Below, one piece after another: positions 60,670 to 64,000 of a stretch of DNA of 64,000 bases. Every line of letters starts with the position of its first letter. Positions within the stretch are counted from its first letter, which is position 1. The DNA is from Camellia lanceoleosa (lineage: Eukaryota > Streptophyta > Magnoliopsida > Ericales > Theaceae): NCBI GenBank assembly GCA_025200525.1, contig CM045767.1, positions 9,779,273 through 9,843,272 on the forward strand, in the 5' to 3' direction. The notes beneath the pieces were generated by a model, which saw nothing but the letters and a program-made list of their open reading frames with translations, made no database searches and was not told the DNA's origin. Position numbers and translations under genes: made by a program.

Positions 60670-61695
60670 TCACATACTCGTACTATCTCCCAAGTTCACT
60701 GATCCAGTGACGATAAACTTTGCCGAGCTTGGTGGGATGATGACCCCGTTGTCAAACAAATCCTGCACCTCGTGGCGAAGACGAAAGCAATTGTCGGTGC
60801 TATGACCGGTCTGTTGATGGTAGGCACAGTACTGGGTAGCATCATGACCAGGTAGAAGACGACTAGGAAGAGATCGAGGCTCAAGAGGTTTGAGATGGCC
60901 TTTTTCAACAAGGATTTGAAGAGCCTTGGACAAAGGCATATAAAGGGCATGGAAGACCCTGCGACCTCGGGGTAGATACTTCGAGGTTTGTGGATTTTTG
61001 CTAGGTGCACTAGAAAAGGGGTCGGCAGGTACTGGCTTGGTCTGCTGATCTTTCTCGGGTGTAGACTTAGAGCTCAAAGGATCGTTTCTGGTACAACGGC
61101 CCTGCTTTCGGTTTTCCCCTTGATTTGAACTGCTCTCATTCTGAATGGCGAAAGTGTCCTCCACAGTTTTTGCAACAACTGCGAGCACTTGCCGTTTATT
61201 CAGTCCTTTGGCTTTCAAAGCCTCAACAACCTGCAGAAGGTGTTCATAGGGATCAATGTCTGCCCCCACCTTGTTCTTTCCACTTGCCTCAGCTTCGTCA
61301 AAAGTTTGGGTCGCTATATTAGAGCAGAGCCCTGTTGTTGTTGACACGTTATTGCCCAAATTTGGGATGACTTCAGGTTGGCTTAGTTCAATCACAATTC
61401 GCCTTAAGAGTGGAGGGTCCTCTGGTGTGAAATTTCCAGCGTGTGATGTCGTCGATGGCGGAGCCGATAGTCCAAAGGCTAGATCAGCCACAGTTCTCTG
61501 AAGATCGCCGATCATTCCCATCAGCTCAAAAGTAGTGGGCTCACGGGTTTGAAATGATTGGGGTTCCAAGACTGGATGTGTGGCAGATGCCTCAGATGGG
61601 CGTTGCATTTCTACGTTGGTCTCACCCTGCATGGCGATTCCCTGGTTTAATGTCGCTGCCATGATTGCAATTTCTTCTGAACTCTGCGTCATCAT
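60670..61695 (-). CDS. gag: Gag-like ORF of the Ogre-like element, 341 aa
   Basis: Uninterrupted from ATG at 61695 (two Met codons in a row; the first is used) to TGA. The N-terminal half is Gln/Ser/Thr-rich with no recognised capsid core; DPYEHLLQVVEALKAK near residues 145-160 may be a coiled or helical piece. The C-terminal half holds MPLSKALQILVEKGHLKPLE, then CAYHQQTGHSTDNC with FRLRHEVQDLFDNGVI. This is the knuckle-like motif (C-x3-H/G-H-C) and following helix found at the end of Gag in Tat/Ogre elements. It is shorter than Ogre Gag as I know it, apparently by loss of the central Retrotrans_gag domain. No pol follows. It would package RNA if made, but this is inferred; the open frame is its main sign of constraint. 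Confidence 0.75.
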   Translation of the reverse strand: MMTQSSEEIAIMAATLNQGIAMQGETNVEMQRPSEASATHPVLEPQSFQTREPTTFELMGMIGDLQRTVADLAFGLSAPPSTTSHAGNFTPEDPPLLRRIVIELSQPEVIPNLGNNVSTTTGLCSNIATQTFDEAEASGKNKVGADIDPYEHLLQVVEALKAKGLNKRQVLAVVAKTVEDTFAIQNESSSNQGENRKQGRCTRNDPLSSKSTPEKDQQTKPVPADPFSSAPSKNPQTSKYLPRGRRVFHALYMPLSKALQILVEKGHLKPLEPRSLPSRLLPGHDATQYCAYHQQTGHSTDNCFRLRHEVQDLFDNGVIIPPSSAKFIVTGSVNLGDSTSM

Positions 61696-62535
61696 GAGTC
61701 TGCTGAATTGAATAGAGGTGATATGACTGGTGACTAATGGATCAGATGAACCAGTGAGCCTTGACTGGCCTTTCTCTGCCCTACCTCAGCGAAGGAAAAC
61801 CTTGGTCGCTGAATCAATCGAATCTCGACTGACAAAATCTATCAGCATAAGTCCGGTGTACTCGGGGGATATTGAAGCCTTCTGAAGTTGTATTTCCAGA
61901 ACTACCTTGCAAAAAAGAAAATAGGCAACATCTCAGCCCAATTTCACCAAAACAAATATGAGCAAAGCTGAATGATTGTGCTCTCTACTGAATTCTGCCT
62001 TAAATTTTACCTATAAACTGATACCCTCAGGTAAAACTGATTCCTCCAAAATATTGATGCCCTCAGGCCTGATACCCAGACTTGCAAACTGATACATACA
62101 TCCCTGTAGAGGCACACTCTAAAAGCACATAGCAAGTAAATGAGAGCCAAAACACCCCTATGGAGGGGTAGGGTTTCCTTGTCCTATTTTGTCAAGAGCT
62201 AGGGTTTCACTACGCACGCAATGGTTTCAAACAACCTACAATCGGGTAAGCAACCTGTCCTAGTTTGGAATAGTCACTATGGATTTCGATATGTACTAGG
62301 TCGAATGGTCAAAAAGGGTGCCCTAATAAAAATCGGGGTTTGTGTTCCCGTCGTGGCAGAGCCCGCAACCGGTCAGCCTTATGGCATGCTTTTCGAAGCG
62401 AGCCTCCGGCAAACCGTTCAGGAATAACATACGGCAAACACGGTGTCCTGGGCGCACCAATGCAAATGTAATGCAAAGAGACACATAAGTGTAAACAAAA
62501 CAAGATATCATGAGTTCGAGTCAAGCTCTCTAAAT
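61696..62535 (-). other. 5' leader between PBS and gag of the Ogre-like element
   Basis: About 840 bp with no gene seen. An untranslated leader of this type would carry the packaging signal; I cannot point to it. Confidence 0.55.
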
Positions 62536-62553
62536 TCCCCAGCAGAGTTGCCA
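62536..62553 (-). other. Primer binding site, tRNA-Arg type
   Basis: The minus strand reads TGGCAACTCTGCTGGGGA, five bases inside the LTR. The family consensus I recall for Ogre, complementary to tRNA-Arg, is TGGCGACTCTGCTGGGGA, so there is one G-to-A change here. Confidence 0.8.
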
Positions 62554-62558
62554 GAAAC

Positions 62559-64000
62559 TGTAGACCGCCCTGAGAACTCTCCGGACTCCGCGCTGCGAAG
62601 GGCGCGAATTTCGTTTTGTTCTCTAGCTACTACAAGTTCAGACTCGTGTCACGGTTCTGAATCTAATCTCACAAAGTGCAATGCGAGACCGGTAAATCAC
62701 CAAAGAGTCCAAATCCGATAAATCGTTTTGGAAAACTGATTTTTATAAAGAAGTGTCAAACATGGATTACTTTGCCAGATACAGAGTTACTACCTAAATA
62801 TTTTTATTTTGGGGAAATTTAGGAAACCCTGACTCGTGCCTAAGGCCACGTGTTCGTCATCACCAAAGTTGTCTCGGCTCGGGAACTTGGGTACAAGAGG
62901 AGAAAGTCATGCAATAAGCACCCCCGCTCGCCCGATCAAAGATCGGCCTTTACCAATATGATATGTTGTTTTTGAAAACACATGTGTTCTTATTCCGGTT
63001 ATTAACCTAGAATTACTATGTGATGCGCACAGCATACAAGTATAGACTAGATCGCCTAAGTTGGAACAAAACATTGCATATTCGTTTGTTTGAAAACAGT
63101 TTTAAAGTTTGATACTCGCAAGTAGGCTAAGACGCGGATTTCAATGAATTGTTCCAATTCAAGTAATCCAACCTTCACTCACAGGCATTCAAGCAGTTAA
63201 TTACAAAATCAGTTAGCCTCATGGCAAGCATGCCTTCATGGCAATCAATAACATACATGTAGTATGCTAAAGCGTAAACACTCACAGTGTACTCCAAGCC
63301 AAAACAGAAAATTAGTAGGAAATCATGCATGTAGTTCATATTAAGATGGCTAATGCAACACATGCGAAAATGCAACTAAAACAGGCTCGGCTATTCTAAG
63401 ATGTCATGTGAATGCAACTTGATCACATACTGTTGAACACGTATTCAAGTAAATGTATTGAAATACAATGCAGTTAGTATGATGCGCCGAGTCCGATACA
63501 TGTAATACAGATGAATGATGCGCACATGCAAGCATAAGGTATGCTAATCAAAATATACCCTAAAACCAACCATCGTAAGCGGTTAAGTAAAAGGGAGAAA
63601 GAAATTGAGATTGGAAGACATGCATCACACACACGCACGCTAATTACAACAATTGGCCCTTTCGACGGAGGGTCCGAATAAGAAGCTAACTAGCTAATCT
63701 AAGCTAATTAAACTAATTATTACATCACAAAACTAGCTAACTAACAAGCCAACTAATTAAGCTATTACAACACAAATTGAATAGTTAAACGCATTAACTA
63801 ATTAGGTACAAAACCAAAGCATAAACTAGCTAAGCAAATTAGATAAGTAAAGCAGTAAAGCAATGTCCACAGAGAGAGAAAAATGTGCGCATGCTCGGTC
63901 GCCTCATTCAAAAATCCGTCGCGATGCCCCGATTTGCCTCTGTTCGCAACTGTTCTCAGAACCTTGCACCAAGCTCCAGAAAGCTTCTAACTCACCTTGG
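62559..64000 (-). mobile_element. 5' LTR of the Ogre-like element, cut by the window end
   Basis: It matches 38054 to about 39482 from its first base 'tgtagaccgccctgagaac'. The full LTR should extend about 3.9 kb further to the right. Confidence 0.92.

Larger units (their letters stand above)
38054..64000 (-). mobile_element. Ogre-like Tat element with giant LTRs, gag-only, running off the window
   Basis: On the minus strand: a 5' LTR (from beyond 64000 to 62559), PBS (62553-62536), a gag-like ORF (61695-60670), a long non-coding region with tandem arrays and nested insertions, PPT (43408-43396) and the 3' LTR (43395-38054, 5342 bp). LTR lengths over 5 kb, the PBS matching tRNA-Arg and the 'aaagaggggcaac' PPT are typical of Ogre. 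No protease, RT or integrase is recognisable, so it would depend on another element's enzymes. It inserted into the LINE fragment; CTGGA at 38049-38053 would be the target duplication. Confidence 0.85.

Overview
This is plant nuclear DNA, most likely from a eudicot. The evidence is a single intron-containing plant gene (an RCC1-repeat protein), a transposon-captured fragment of a plant molybdate-transporter gene, MITEs, an L1-type LINE, and large Ty3/gypsy elements of the Tat lineage (archaeal-type RNase H, antisense ORF, very long LTRs). There are no bacterial features, no rRNA or tRNA gene that I could see, and no CRISPR. About 85% of the window is transposable element, much of it nested.

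Layout. 1-3812: most of a minus-strand, Ogre-like giant LTR cut by the window edge. 3813-13881: a Tat (Retand-like) element on the minus strand, with gag-pol in one frame but carrying eight nonsense codons; its 3' LTR is not in the window, apparently because the giant-LTR element inserted into it. 13882-18834: AT-rich intergenic DNA with two Mutator-type MITEs (9-bp target duplications), a hAT/Harbinger-like MITE, and at 15221-15971 a Pack-MULE carrying a broken MOT1 (molybdate transporter) fragment. 18835-22132: the one intact cellular gene, a five-exon RCC1-repeat gene on the minus strand, encoding 535 aa by my splice model, with a GC-AG first intron. 23543-24346: MITEs and a TA repeat. 24386-36086: a complete Tat element with 0.87-kb LTRs and a GTTGA target duplication; decayed gag-pol on the minus strand and a spliced, decayed antisense gene on the plus strand. 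36220-36560: another copy of the 14.7-kb MITE. 36942-38053: an L1-type LINE reverse-transcriptase fragment. 38054-64000 (running off the end): an Ogre-like element with 5.3-kb LTRs, a tRNA-Arg-type PBS, an intact 341-codon gag-like ORF and essentially no pol, inserted into the LINE. Inside it sit a solo LTR (43565-45959, TSD CGAAC) and a full 8.6-kb element of the same LTR family in the opposite orientation (46527-55113, TSD GGAAT), plus at least five different tandem arrays.

The elements record a history: LINE, then the giant gag-only element into it, then two insertions of one gypsy family into that. The two most interesting items are the Pack-MULE with the MOT1 fragment, and the gag-only giant element whose non-coding part carries tandem arrays and a 2.3-kb inverted LTR pair. 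I found no evidence for a new defence or metabolic system.
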